Assembly (NCBI GenBank): GCA_937877455.1
Contig: CALFIU010000055.1
Coordinates: 17,059 to 81,058 of the forward strand
From: an uncultured Bacteroidales bacterium
Lineage (GTDB): Bacteria > Bacteroidota > Bacteroidia > Bacteroidales > UBA3824
Direction: 5' to 3'
Length of the DNA: 64,000 nt
Made by a program: the position numbers and the translations under genes
The notes under the pieces: generated by a model
Seen by the model: the letters and a program-made list of their open reading frames with translations, nothing else
Database searches by the model: none
What the model was told of the DNA's origin: nothing
In this document: piece by piece, positions 17,044-24,901 of the stretch
How the letters are laid out: every line of letters begins with the position of its first letter
How positions within the stretch are numbered: position 1 is the first letter of the stretch

Positions 17044-17874
17044 TCATTGATTTACAATTTCATTACGCATAGCAGTTATTTTCCCGATTATATCTTTGTA
17101 AATTTCGGAATCAATGTTAACTCCCGACTTATTTACTTTATCATATACATCTTTTAGATTGTTAAGTTTAAGAATAAGCAACCTAATATCGTAACTATAA
17201 TAAAACGCTGTAGATTCAATCATAACTTCGTAAAGATAATTTATCAAGTTGTGTAATCCTTCTTTTTGATCCATTATCTTTTGACGTGTACTTGGCAAAT
17301 TGTTGGATACAATGGTAAGATACTGACTTTCAACCCATCCGCTGTAAACTACAAAAGGTAAAATATTGTTTTTTCCATTCATATCCAAGAAGTCGCAAGC
17401 GTTCCAATAACACTCCGTAGCAATGGCAGAAATAGAATCTGCCGAATTAATGTTGTTTTCGATACGCTCCATATTTTTATAAGAAAAGCCCGCTTCAATA
17501 TTGAGTTTTGAAGCCAACGATGATGCACAATTAAAATATTCAAGCACTTCTTGTTGTTTGCCATATAACGAGCAATAAGCCACCTCTGCCGAATAAAGAC
17601 CGAGAGCAAGTGCTTGTTTGGTTTCCGTAGTATATTTAGGCAAGTTGGATACATCGTTTAGAAAGTCGATATTAAATGGCACATCCTCTCTAACCATATA
17701 TTTAAACAATTCAACTGGCAACGGAATATTGTATTTTGTGTAAATAATATTCTTTACCTCTGCTTTTTTAGCCTCAGTTTTTGAGTCGTAATTATTTTTT
17801 TTAGATGTACTTTGATCGCAGGCAGAAGTTATCAAACCAATCAAAAGCACAATGACATATATAATTTTTTTCAT
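17044..17874 (-). CDS. Putative lipoprotein, paralogue of the one at 50214
   Basis: 276 aa from the ATG at 17874; an upstream in-frame start at 17898 would spoil the signal peptide. MKKIIYVIVLLIGLITSACD is a lipoprotein signal ending in a lipobox with Cys19. The mature protein is mostly helical with no known domain. It resembles the lipoprotein at 50214-51185: both have a P-x-P-V-E motif (IPLPVELFKYM here, FPSPVEMAAII there), then A-L-G-L-G/Y-x-A-(D/E) (QALALGLYSAEVAYCSLYG), a Y-F/W-N-A/M-D stretch, and G-V/W-W/V-x-E-S. The family probably acts at the inner or outer membrane; its role is unknown. Confidence 0.65.
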   Translation of the reverse strand: MKKIIYVIVLLIGLITSACDQSTSKKNNYDSKTEAKKAEVKNIIYTKYNIPLPVELFKYMVREDVPFNIDFLNDVSNLPKYTTETKQALALGLYSAEVAYCSLYGKQQEVLEYFNCASSLASKLNIEAGFSYKNMERIENNINSADSISAIATECYWNACDFLDMNGKNNILPFVVYSGWVESQYLTIVSNNLPSTRQKIMDQKEGLHNLINYLYEVMIESTAFYYSYDIRLLILKLNNLKDVYDKVNKSGVNIDSEIYKDIIGKITAMRNEIVNQ

Positions 17875-17953
17875 CTCAATATTTTTTTCAACTCGCAAAG
17901 ATACTACATTATTTTAAAAATGTAGAAATCTAAGAAAAAAAAAACTTACAATT

Positions 17954-18148
17954 CAATTTCATTTAAATCTACATCAATGCGGGCGAGTACATAGACCCGC
18001 CCCTACAAAAAATGTTATATTCAATATTTTAAATAGGAGTTGGAGAAAAGGCGGCAAAGCAGTCTTTTCTCCAACTCCTATAATCCCCATCTCAAATAGA
18101 ATGATGTGTAGGGGCGGACCTGCGTGTCCGCCCAATCAAATGAAATTG
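17954..18148 (+). mobile_element. MITE-like palindromic element, copy A
   Basis: 195 bp bounded by CAATTTCATTT and its inverse AAATGAAATTG. Inside each end is a GC-rich module (GGGCGAGTACATAGACCCGC... on the left, GTAGGGGCGGACCTGCGTGT... on the right). The centre is a hairpin with AGGAGTTGGAGAAAA and TTTTCTCCAACTCCT as arms. An inverted copy (B, 23050-23245, 196 bp) matches it closely. No coding capacity. It separates the dapL 3' end from the lipoprotein gene and may also stop transcription. Confidence 0.8.
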
Positions 18149-18193
18149 ACGTGGGTGGAATCGACGATTTTTTGTTCGATTCCGCCCAGATTG

Positions 18194-19372
18194 TTATATT
18201 CTGTCCATTGCTAAGCGAGTATTTTCGGTGGTGTTGAAAGCGGTCAGGCGGATATAGCCCTCGCCTGATGCTCCGAAACCTGCGCCGGGCGTGCTGACGA
18301 TGTTTTTCTCTTTCAAAAGGTAGTCAAAAAACGCCCAAGAATCACCGTCGGGTGTTTTGAGCCAGATGTACGGCGAATTTATGCCGCCAAAAACTTCAAA
18401 ACCTTTTGACGAAAGACTTTCGCGGATTATTTTGGCGTTAAGAAGGTAATAGTCAATCAATTGACGCACTTGCAATTGACCTTCTTCGCTATACGTCGCC
18501 TCTGCTGCTCGTTGAATGATATATGGCGTACCGTTGAATTTAGTACACTGACGACGTTTCCATAAACTATTGAGCGAAAATGCGTTACCATTGCTATCGT
18601 AACCCTTACATTCCTTGGGAACAACGGTGTAAGAACATCTCGTACCCGTGAATCCAGCTGTTTTGGAATAACTTCTGAACTCGATTGCGACTTGTTTTGC
18701 ACCGTCAATTTCATAAATTGAATGTGGGACGTTACTTTCGGTAATAAATGCCTCGTATGCAGCATCAAAAAGTATCAACGATTTGTTGCGTATCGCATAG
18801 TCAACAAAAACCTTCAACTGCTCTTTGGTTAGTGTTGTGCCGGTCGGATTGTTAGGGTAACAAAGATAAATGACATCGACCTTTTCTTTTGGAAGTTCGG
18901 GGACAAAATCGTTGGATTTCGTGGTGGGCATACGGACGATATTGCGTCCCGACATCACGTTGGTATCAACGTAAACGGGATACACGGGGTCAGTTACTGC
19001 TATGACATTGTTGCCCAAAATGTCGGTGATATTACCAGTGTCGGATTTCGCTCCATCGGATATGAAAATTTCGTCGTTGTTGATGTCAACCCCATGACTT
19101 TTGAAATCAAATTGTCGGATTTTGTCCTGCAAAAACTCGTAGCCTTGCTCTGGTCCGTAACCTCTGAAAGTATCTTTTTGGGACATTTCGTCAACGGCTT
19201 TGTGCATGGCTTTGATGCAGACCTCTGGCAACGGCAATGTAACGTCGCCAATACCCATTCTGATAATTGGAGCGTCGGGATTGGTGGCGGTGTATACTTT
19301 TAATCGTCGCGCTATTTCTGTAAAAAGATAACTATCAGATAGTTTAGTAAAATTATCGTTGATTTGTACCAT
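18194..19372 (-). CDS. dapL: LL-diaminopimelate aminotransferase (DapL)
   Basis: 392 aa, class I/II PLP-dependent aminotransferase. It converts tetrahydrodipicolinate directly to LL-diaminopimelate with glutamate as amino donor, bypassing the succinyl or acetyl routes of lysine and peptidoglycan synthesis. Diagnostic stretches are the N-terminal RMGIGDVTLPLPEVCIKAM, YLCYPNNPTGT, and the PLP-lysine motif SYSKTAGFTGTRCSY. It follows dapF after 12 bases, and both lie downstream of glnA on the same strand. The grouping ties a glutamate-consuming step to glutamine synthetase. The identification is strong. Confidence 0.94.
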   Translation of the reverse strand: MVQINDNFTKLSDSYLFTEIARRLKVYTATNPDAPIIRMGIGDVTLPLPEVCIKAMHKAVDEMSQKDTFRGYGPEQGYEFLQDKIRQFDFKSHGVDINNDEIFISDGAKSDTGNITDILGNNVIAVTDPVYPVYVDTNVMSGRNIVRMPTTKSNDFVPELPKEKVDVIYLCYPNNPTGTTLTKEQLKVFVDYAIRNKSLILFDAAYEAFITESNVPHSIYEIDGAKQVAIEFRSYSKTAGFTGTRCSYTVVPKECKGYDSNGNAFSLNSLWKRRQCTKFNGTPYIIQRAAEATYSEEGQLQVRQLIDYYLLNAKIIRESLSSKGFEVFGGINSPYIWLKTPDGDSWAFFDYLLKEKNIVSTPGAGFGASGEGYIRLTAFNTTENTRLAMDRI

Positions 19373-19384
19373 TTTGTTCTGTGT

Positions 19385-20191
19385 TTAAATGTAATCGAAA
19401 ACTCCGTCGAATACTTTTTCTGCGCCGCCAGTCATGTAAACGCAATTGTCGGCCTCTGACCAGTGAATTTTCAAGCACCCGCCCAAGAGTTGAATGTTAG
19501 TTTCTCTGTCAGAAAAACCGTTCAAAATTGCTGCCACTGCCGTTGCACATGCTCCTGTGCCACAAGCCAAAGTCTCGCCCGCGCCTCGTTCCCAAACTCG
19601 CATTTCAAGATGTTGACAATCAATAATTTTCACAAATTCAACATTAGTGCGTTCAGGGAAATTGGGATGAATTTCGATTTTTTTGCCGATAGTTTCTACG
19701 GGAAAAGTTTTTACTTCGTCAACAAAAATAATGCAGTGCGGATTGCCCATCGAAACGGCTGTGTAATCGTATTTTTCATCGTCGATTTTTAGCGTTTCAT
19801 GTTCGGCGATGACAACGGGATTTCCCATGTTGACAGTAATCAAACCGTCGTCTTGAATCTCGATTTGCTTGTTGCCGGCTTGAGTCTGCAATGAAAGTTG
19901 TTTGCTGTCAATTAAATGATTATCATAAGCATAACGAGCCACACATCTCGACGCATTGCCACACATCTGCGCTTCCGAACCGTCAGAATTAAACATTCTC
20001 ATTCTAACATTTGAGCCGTTATCTGAAGGCATTATCAACACCAAACCGTCGCTGCCGACACCAAAATGACGGTCGCTAATGCGGCGTGAAAGATTTGCAA
20101 TGTCAGGCAACGACTCTATCGACGTCTCAAAACAGTCGATATAAACATAATCGTTGCCTGCACCTTGCATTTTTGTAAATGGGATTTTCAT
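19385..20191 (-). CDS. dapF: Diaminopimelate epimerase (DapF)
   Basis: 268 aa. It interconverts LL- and meso-diaminopimelate, supplying the peptidoglycan cross-linking amino acid and the lysine precursor. It is PLP-independent and uses two cysteines, both visible: EAQMCGNASRC near residue 76 and LACGTGACATAVAA near 215. The N-terminus MKIPFTKMQGAGNDYVYID is typical. It starts 7 bases after the glnA stop and precedes dapL by 12 bases, so it is surely in the same transcript. Confidence 0.95.
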   Translation of the reverse strand: MKIPFTKMQGAGNDYVYIDCFETSIESLPDIANLSRRISDRHFGVGSDGLVLIMPSDNGSNVRMRMFNSDGSEAQMCGNASRCVARYAYDNHLIDSKQLSLQTQAGNKQIEIQDDGLITVNMGNPVVIAEHETLKIDDEKYDYTAVSMGNPHCIIFVDEVKTFPVETIGKKIEIHPNFPERTNVEFVKIIDCQHLEMRVWERGAGETLACGTGACATAVAAILNGFSDRETNIQLLGGCLKIHWSEADNCVYMTGGAEKVFDGVFDYI

Positions 20192-20198
20192 TGCTTAA

Positions 20199-22394
20199 TT
20201 ATCTGATAAACAACAATTCCCTATATTTTGGTAATGGCCACATTTCATCGTCAACAAGCAATTCGAGTTTGTCAGCATGGTAACGGATTGTGTCAAAATA
20301 CGGTAAAACGGTGTCGTGATAAGCAATAGCCTTTTCTTTCTCGCTTTCGATTTTGTTTGCGACTTTGCGAGCGTTTACCATCGCTTCTACCGAAGTTTCC
20401 AATATTGAGATGTGTTCAGAAATCTGTTCAATTGTTTGTAGCGTTTTTTCGCTGAGTTTCAACGCTTTGTCGCGACCAAAAACGTTTTCCATCTTTGTAA
20501 CAGAATCCAACAGAATGCTCTGATATTTGGTTGCGACAGGTATCACCGAACTGATTATCATATCGCCAAGAACACGGGCTTCAATCTGGATTTTCTTGGT
20601 GTAAGTGTCCCATTTAACCTCGTTACGAGCAATAAGTTCTTTCTCCGAGAATACACCCGTTGAAGTAAATAATTTTACAGATTCAGGCGTTGTGTATGCG
20701 TCGTAAATCTTTGGCACTGACGTTTCGCAGTCGAGACCACGTTTGGCTGCCTCAGCTTTCCATTCGTCGCTGTAGCCGTTACCGTCAAAACGGATTGGTT
20801 TGGAGATTTTTATGTACTCTTTGATGACTTCAAAAATTGCTTTTTCCTTGGCTATGCCGCTGTTGATTTTTTTGTCAACCTCTGCCTTGAACTCTTTGAG
20901 TTGAGCAGCCACAGCAGTATTGAGGGCAATCATTGCCGAGGCGCAGTTGGCTGACGAACCCACTGCGCGAAACTCAAATCTATTGCCAGTGAAAGCAAAA
21001 GGCGAGGTGCGGTTGCGGTCGGTATTGTCAACAAAAACCTCTGGAATACTGCCGATGCCAAGTTGCATTTTTTTCTTGTCGTCAAGAGTGATTCCGTCTT
21101 CGGAGTTGGAGTTTTCGATTTTGTCGAGAAGTTGCGAAAGTTGAGTTCCCAAAAACGCAGAAATAATTGCTGGAGGTGCTTCGTTTGCGCCAAGACGGTG
21201 AGCATTTTGCGCGGTCATAACAGATGCTTTGAGGAGCGCGTTGTTTTTGTAAACCGCCATCAAGATATTCACCATGAATGTTACAAACTGAAGATTTTCG
21301 GCAGGAGTTTTGCCCGGAGTGAGCAGACCAACGCCAGTGTCAGTGCCGAGCGACCAGTTGTTGTGCTTGCCCGAACCGTTGATACCTGCAAATGGCTTTT
21401 CGTGAAGTAAAACGCGGAATCCGTGTTTGCGTGCAATGCGTTTCATAATTGACATTATAAGCAAGTTGTGGTCGTTTGCAAGGTTGGTTTCTCCGAAAAT
21501 TGGAGCGAGTTCAAACTGGTTTGGCGCAACTTCGTTGTGTCGTGTTTTGCAAGGGATTCCGAATTTATAAGCCTCGAATTCTACCTCTTTCATGTACGCC
21601 TGAACGCGCTCTGGAATAGAGCCGAAATAATGGTCTTCGAGTTGCTGATTTTTGGCTGATTCGTGTCCCAACAATGTTCTGCCAGTCAATAAGAGGTCGG
21701 GACGTGTGGCGTAGAGACCTTCGTCAACAAGGAAATATTCTTGTTCCCAACCGAGGTACGAATATACTTTGTTGACATTTTCGTCAAAATATTTGCATAC
21801 ATCAACAGCTGCTTTGTCAACGGCAGAAAGAGCCTTCAAAAGAGGTGCTTTGTAGTCGAGACATTCGCCAGTGTATGAGATAAATACGGTAGGGATACAA
21901 AGGGTATCGTCAACGATGAAAGCGGGCGACGACGGATCCCAAGCCGACTAGCCGCGAGCCTCACAAGTGTTTCTCAAGCCGCCGCTTGGAAAACTTGACG
22001 CATCGGGTTCTTGCTGAGCGAGCAATTTGCCCGAAAACTCTTCGATTACGCCTTCGCCAGGTGCGCCTGCGTATTCGATGAAGGAGTCGTGTTTTTCGGC
22101 TGTGCCTTCTGTTAGGGGCTGAAACCAATGGGTGTAATGGGTTGCGCCAAGTTCAGTTGCCCATTGTTTTATACCAGCGGCGATGTGGTCGGCGAGAGAA
22201 CGGTCGAGAGGGTTGCCGTTTTTTACTACTGCCATGAATTTTTTCAAGGTGTCTTTCGACAAATATTTCAACATCTGTTCTTTGCCGAAAACATACTTTC
22301 CGTAATATGCGGGTGTTGATTTTTCGGGACTTTCTACTGCGAGAGGCATTTTCTTGAATGCCTCTGATACTACTTGAAATCTTAATCCACTCAT
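20199..22394 (-). pseudogene. glnN: Type III glutamine synthetase (GlnN type) interrupted by an in-frame TAG
   Basis: A full-length frame of 731 codons for the large type III glutamine synthetase, which makes glutamine from glutamate, ammonia and ATP. It starts at MSGLRFQVVSEAF and ends at YRELLFIR. Codon 149 is TAG (21948-21950), in the family motif normally read RNTFEARGY-(T/S)-AWDPSSP. Here the text is RNTCEARG-stop-SAWDPSSP, so a Tyr codon has become amber and the conserved Phe is Cys. Both halves are otherwise intact, including EYFLVDEGLY and the MTAQNAHRLGANEAPP region. TAG is used as a normal stop elsewhere (51183, 59320), so the code is not reassigned. A mutation, a sequencing error or readthrough are all possible. 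Confidence 0.85.
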
Positions 22395-22427
22395 TTTTGT
22401 GTCGTATTTGAGGTTTGTTTTTACAAC

Positions 22428-22436
22428 GCAAAGTAA
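22428..22436 (-). promoter_or_regulatory. Likely -7 box of glnA
   Basis: On the minus strand this reads TTACTTTGC, eight of nine matches to TAnnTTTGY. It lies 33 bases upstream of the ATG at 22394 and 20 bases downstream of the conserved element. Confidence 0.55.
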
Positions 22437-22456
22437 CGGCAGATTTTGCGTTTTTG

Positions 22457-22525
22457 CAATAAAGGAATAACGTAAACACCGTCCGTAAAACCACGTATTT
22501 TTTTTGTAAGGGGATTACGTAGAGA
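22457..22525 (-). promoter_or_regulatory. Candidate nitrogen-regulation element upstream of glnA
   Basis: Almost identical to 5953-6020 before gltB: three substitutions and one extra T in the T run. The CGTA cores and the words CCGTAAAACCACGTATTT and GATTACGTAGA are kept. The sequence diverges immediately outside this core on both sides, as expected for a selected site rather than a recent duplication. It includes a TTG at the -33 position. Confidence 0.62.
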
Positions 22526-22637
22526 GGGGAAGAAAAATTGTACTAACATTATTCCACAAAAAATAAAAAAAACAAACTAATAAACATAATTTTATATCTA
22601 AAAAAATGTAATGCAAACTATAAATCCGACAGGCGTC

Positions 22638-22888
22638 GGATTTACCCAATTGAAAAAAATTGGCATTTTCGTCAGGCGTCGGATTTACCCAATCGTACAA
22701 AAAGCACATTTTCGTCAGCGGTTTTTTGACCCAATCGTACAAAAAGCACATTTCCGTCAACGGTTTTTTGACCCAATCGTACAAAAAGCACATTTTCGAC
22801 AGCGGTTTTTTGACCCAATCGTACAAAAAGCACATTTCCGACAGCGGTTTTTTGACCCAATCGTACAAAATTGACACTTTCGTCAACG
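22638..22888. repeat. 42-bp tandem repeat array upstream of glnA
   Basis: Four full units of 42 bp start at 22690, 22732, 22774 and 22816, each beginning CAATCGTACAAAAAGCACAT. A partial unit follows at 22858-22888 and a diverged one precedes at about 22638-22689. Units differ at a few sites (CGTCAG, CGTCAA, CGACAG). Because 42 is a multiple of three and no unit holds a stop, several frames on both strands stay open across the array (FLYDWVKKPLSEMC per unit on the minus strand); this looks like an artefact and no gene is called. Confidence 0.85.
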
Positions 22889-22891
22889 AGA

Positions 22892-23007
22892 CCTCACCCC
22901 CTTCCCCTCTCCTAAAAGGCGAGGGGGGTATTACTTAAATTCTGCTTTTTCTATGCATTATATTATTTACCTCACCCCTATCCCCTCTCCTAAAAGGCGA
23001 GGGGTGT
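22892..23007. repeat. Pair of GC-rich CCTCACCCC...GAGGGG repeats
   Basis: Two direct copies, at 22892-22929 and 22970-23007. Both start CCTCACCCC, run through CCCCTCTCCTAAAAGGCGAG and end in GGGG. Each can fold into a short hairpin because CCCCTC pairs with GAGGGG. Elements of this wording are widespread dispersed repeats in environmental bacteria, to my recollection. No function is assigned. Confidence 0.75.
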
Positions 23008-23049
23008 AAATTAACGATTGTGGTAACTTGGATTATGTATTTTCCACGT

Positions 23050-23245
23050 CAATTTCATTTGATCGGGCGGACACGCAGGTCCGCCCCTACACATCATTTT
23101 ATTTCGGATGGGGATTATAGGAGTTTGAGAAAAGACAGCTTTGCCGCCTTTTCTCAAACTCCTATTTATAATATTGAATATAACATTTTTTTGTAGGGAC
23201 TGGTCTATGTGTCCGCCCGCATTGATGTCGATTCAAATGAAATTG
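23050..23245 (-). mobile_element. MITE-like palindromic element, copy B (inverted)
   Basis: 196 bp, the reverse-oriented counterpart of 17954-18148. It has the same CAATTTCATTT/AAATGAAATTG ends, the same GC-rich subterminal modules and the same central hairpin (AGGAGTTTGAGAAAA arms). It abuts the histidine kinase gene: the last bases lie next to that gene's TAG stop at 23247-23249. The match with copy A extends about six bases (ACGTGG) past one end. Confidence 0.8.
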
Positions 23246-23246
23246 A

Positions 23247-24890
23247 CTATCCTACACCACACGTTGGCAAATCAAACGAAAAAATAGTTTCCAACTTCGA
23301 TGAGATAATGCTCAATTTGCTATCGTGACGTTGCAAAAAATATTTACATATCCAAAGTCCTAAACCTGTACCCTGCTCACCAAAGGTTCCTGCGGTGGAA
23401 ATACGCGAATCTGGATTAAGAATTTTTGCAATATCGCTGTGAGAAAGCATCACACCAGTATCCGACACACAAACCATAGTTTTTGTTTGATTTTTTTCTG
23501 CAGATACTCTCACAACTCCATCTTTATTACAAAATTTTATAGCATTGTTTATAAGATTTCTTAACACTGCCGAAATCATATTCATATCACCACTAATACA
23601 AATATCTTCAGCAATTTGGTTGGAAAGAATAACATTTTTATGAAAAGCAGATGCGTAAGATAGATTAAAAATACTTTCAACAATACGGTGTAAATACAAG
23701 TTTTCTACACACATTGTAATACGTCCCATTTCGCACCGTGAGTAATCCATGATGTTGACAAGCAAATCATATCCCTGCGAAGCCGACGACTTTATTATTT
23801 CTACATATTCAGCAGCATCGTCAAATCTACTTTCTGCGATGCTACGCGACAAAAGTTCACCAAATCCAAGAAGTGAGTTGAATGGATTTTTTAAATCGTG
23901 GCCAATTATCGAGAGCAACCTATTTTTTGTTTCTATCTGTTTTTCGAGCCGCAAAGCTGTTTCTTTGTAAAAAGAAATGTCGTTAACCATTCCAACAATT
24001 TTCAATGGTTCTCCAAACGTGTCTGTAACAACACTGCCACGTAACTCCAACCAACGAATTTCTTCATCGCAAGGACGTTTTATGCGAAGTTCAAAAGAAA
24101 AATTCTCCAAAAGACCATTTTTTATTGATACAAAAAATTTGTTGGCACGGTGAATATCTTCCTTAAAAATAAGGTTACACATACCCGCAAAAGTATTTGG
24201 ATACCCCTTTGATATTCCCAACCAATCGGCTACAATGTCAGAACAATGCCAAAACCCTGTACTAAACTCATATTCAAAACTGTTGGAATAAAAATTTTTC
24301 AAAAAATCATCAAAATTACCCAATCCATCTTGATGTTGAATGTAATACGGATTGTTTTTTATAGCACCATCTTCGGCTCCAACGTATTTTGCAGCACGTC
24401 TCATAAGTTGACTACCGTAGCCACAAATAATTTTTACCGCGCGTCTAATAATTCCAAGATCAAGCCTTACGCCATCTTCTACAGCTGTATAATCTTTTTG
24501 GGCGACAGAAAAAAAACCTGCCACAACAACTCCACAATGTTGTTGGTTAAAAATAATAGGAATAACAGCCGTATAACTTCCTATCCCTTCAAAATCTACG
24601 AGCAAAGAATCGTCTATGGTTATTCCTACTGCATTTTTTACAGCATCGGTAAATTTTCCATTACGTTGGGTAGTGGGCAAAAAATAACGACTTTTTTCTC
24701 CATTTGCAAATACTGCAATTTCCACACCAAGCAATTCTGATAAATTGCGGAGATTTTTGCTCATACCAAACAACTCCACAAAACATTTTACAGCATTGGT
24801 TATGTTGTGGTTTCCAACATCAAGATTGCCATAGTCTAAGCGGTTTGGTATTATTACAGAATTTTCAATATTGTTTTTTTCTGTATCCAA
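23247..24890 (-). CDS. PAS-domain sensor histidine kinase
   Basis: 547 aa, no transmembrane segment, so probably a cytosolic sensor. Residues 20-190 look like a ligand-binding sensor of the PocR/GAF style (ELLGVEIAVFANGEKSRYF, VIPIIFNQQHCGVVVAGFF). A PAS fold follows at about 205-320 (SFELRIKRPCDEEIRWLELR). The HisKA domain has the phospho-acceptor His in IIGHDLKNPFNSLLGFGELL near residue 350. The HATPase domain shows an N box (LRNLINNAIKFCNKDG), a G1 box (VSDTG) and a G2 box (GEQGTGLGLWICKYF). No response regulator lies nearby. The gene starts 11 bases after the permease gene, so it ends the gls-lpt transcript. The signal is unknown. Confidence 0.88.
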   Translation of the reverse strand: MDTEKNNIENSVIIPNRLDYGNLDVGNHNITNAVKCFVELFGMSKNLRNLSELLGVEIAVFANGEKSRYFLPTTQRNGKFTDAVKNAVGITIDDSLLVDFEGIGSYTAVIPIIFNQQHCGVVVAGFFSVAQKDYTAVEDGVRLDLGIIRRAVKIICGYGSQLMRRAAKYVGAEDGAIKNNPYYIQHQDGLGNFDDFLKNFYSNSFEYEFSTGFWHCSDIVADWLGISKGYPNTFAGMCNLIFKEDIHRANKFFVSIKNGLLENFSFELRIKRPCDEEIRWLELRGSVVTDTFGEPLKIVGMVNDISFYKETALRLEKQIETKNRLLSIIGHDLKNPFNSLLGFGELLSRSIAESRFDDAAEYVEIIKSSASQGYDLLVNIMDYSRCEMGRITMCVENLYLHRIVESIFNLSYASAFHKNVILSNQIAEDICISGDMNMISAVLRNLINNAIKFCNKDGVVRVSAEKNQTKTMVCVSDTGVMLSHSDIAKILNPDSRISTAGTFGEQGTGLGLWICKYFLQRHDSKLSIISSKLETIFSFDLPTCGVG

Positions 24891-24901
24891 ATGTATTTTT
24901 T

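Noticed and set aside
21948..21950. Reassignment of TAG to an amino acid in this genome
   Set aside because: Other genes in the window (ending at 51185 and 59322) end naturally at TAG, so the code appears standard.
22638..22888. Possible CRISPR array
   Set aside because: The units are contiguous and nearly identical; there are no unique spacers, and no cas genes are nearby.
22515..22938. Repetitive open frames on both strands with a 14-residue period
   Set aside because: They result from a 42-bp tandem DNA repeat without stop codons. All frames look alike and none has a plausible promoter or composition of a protein.
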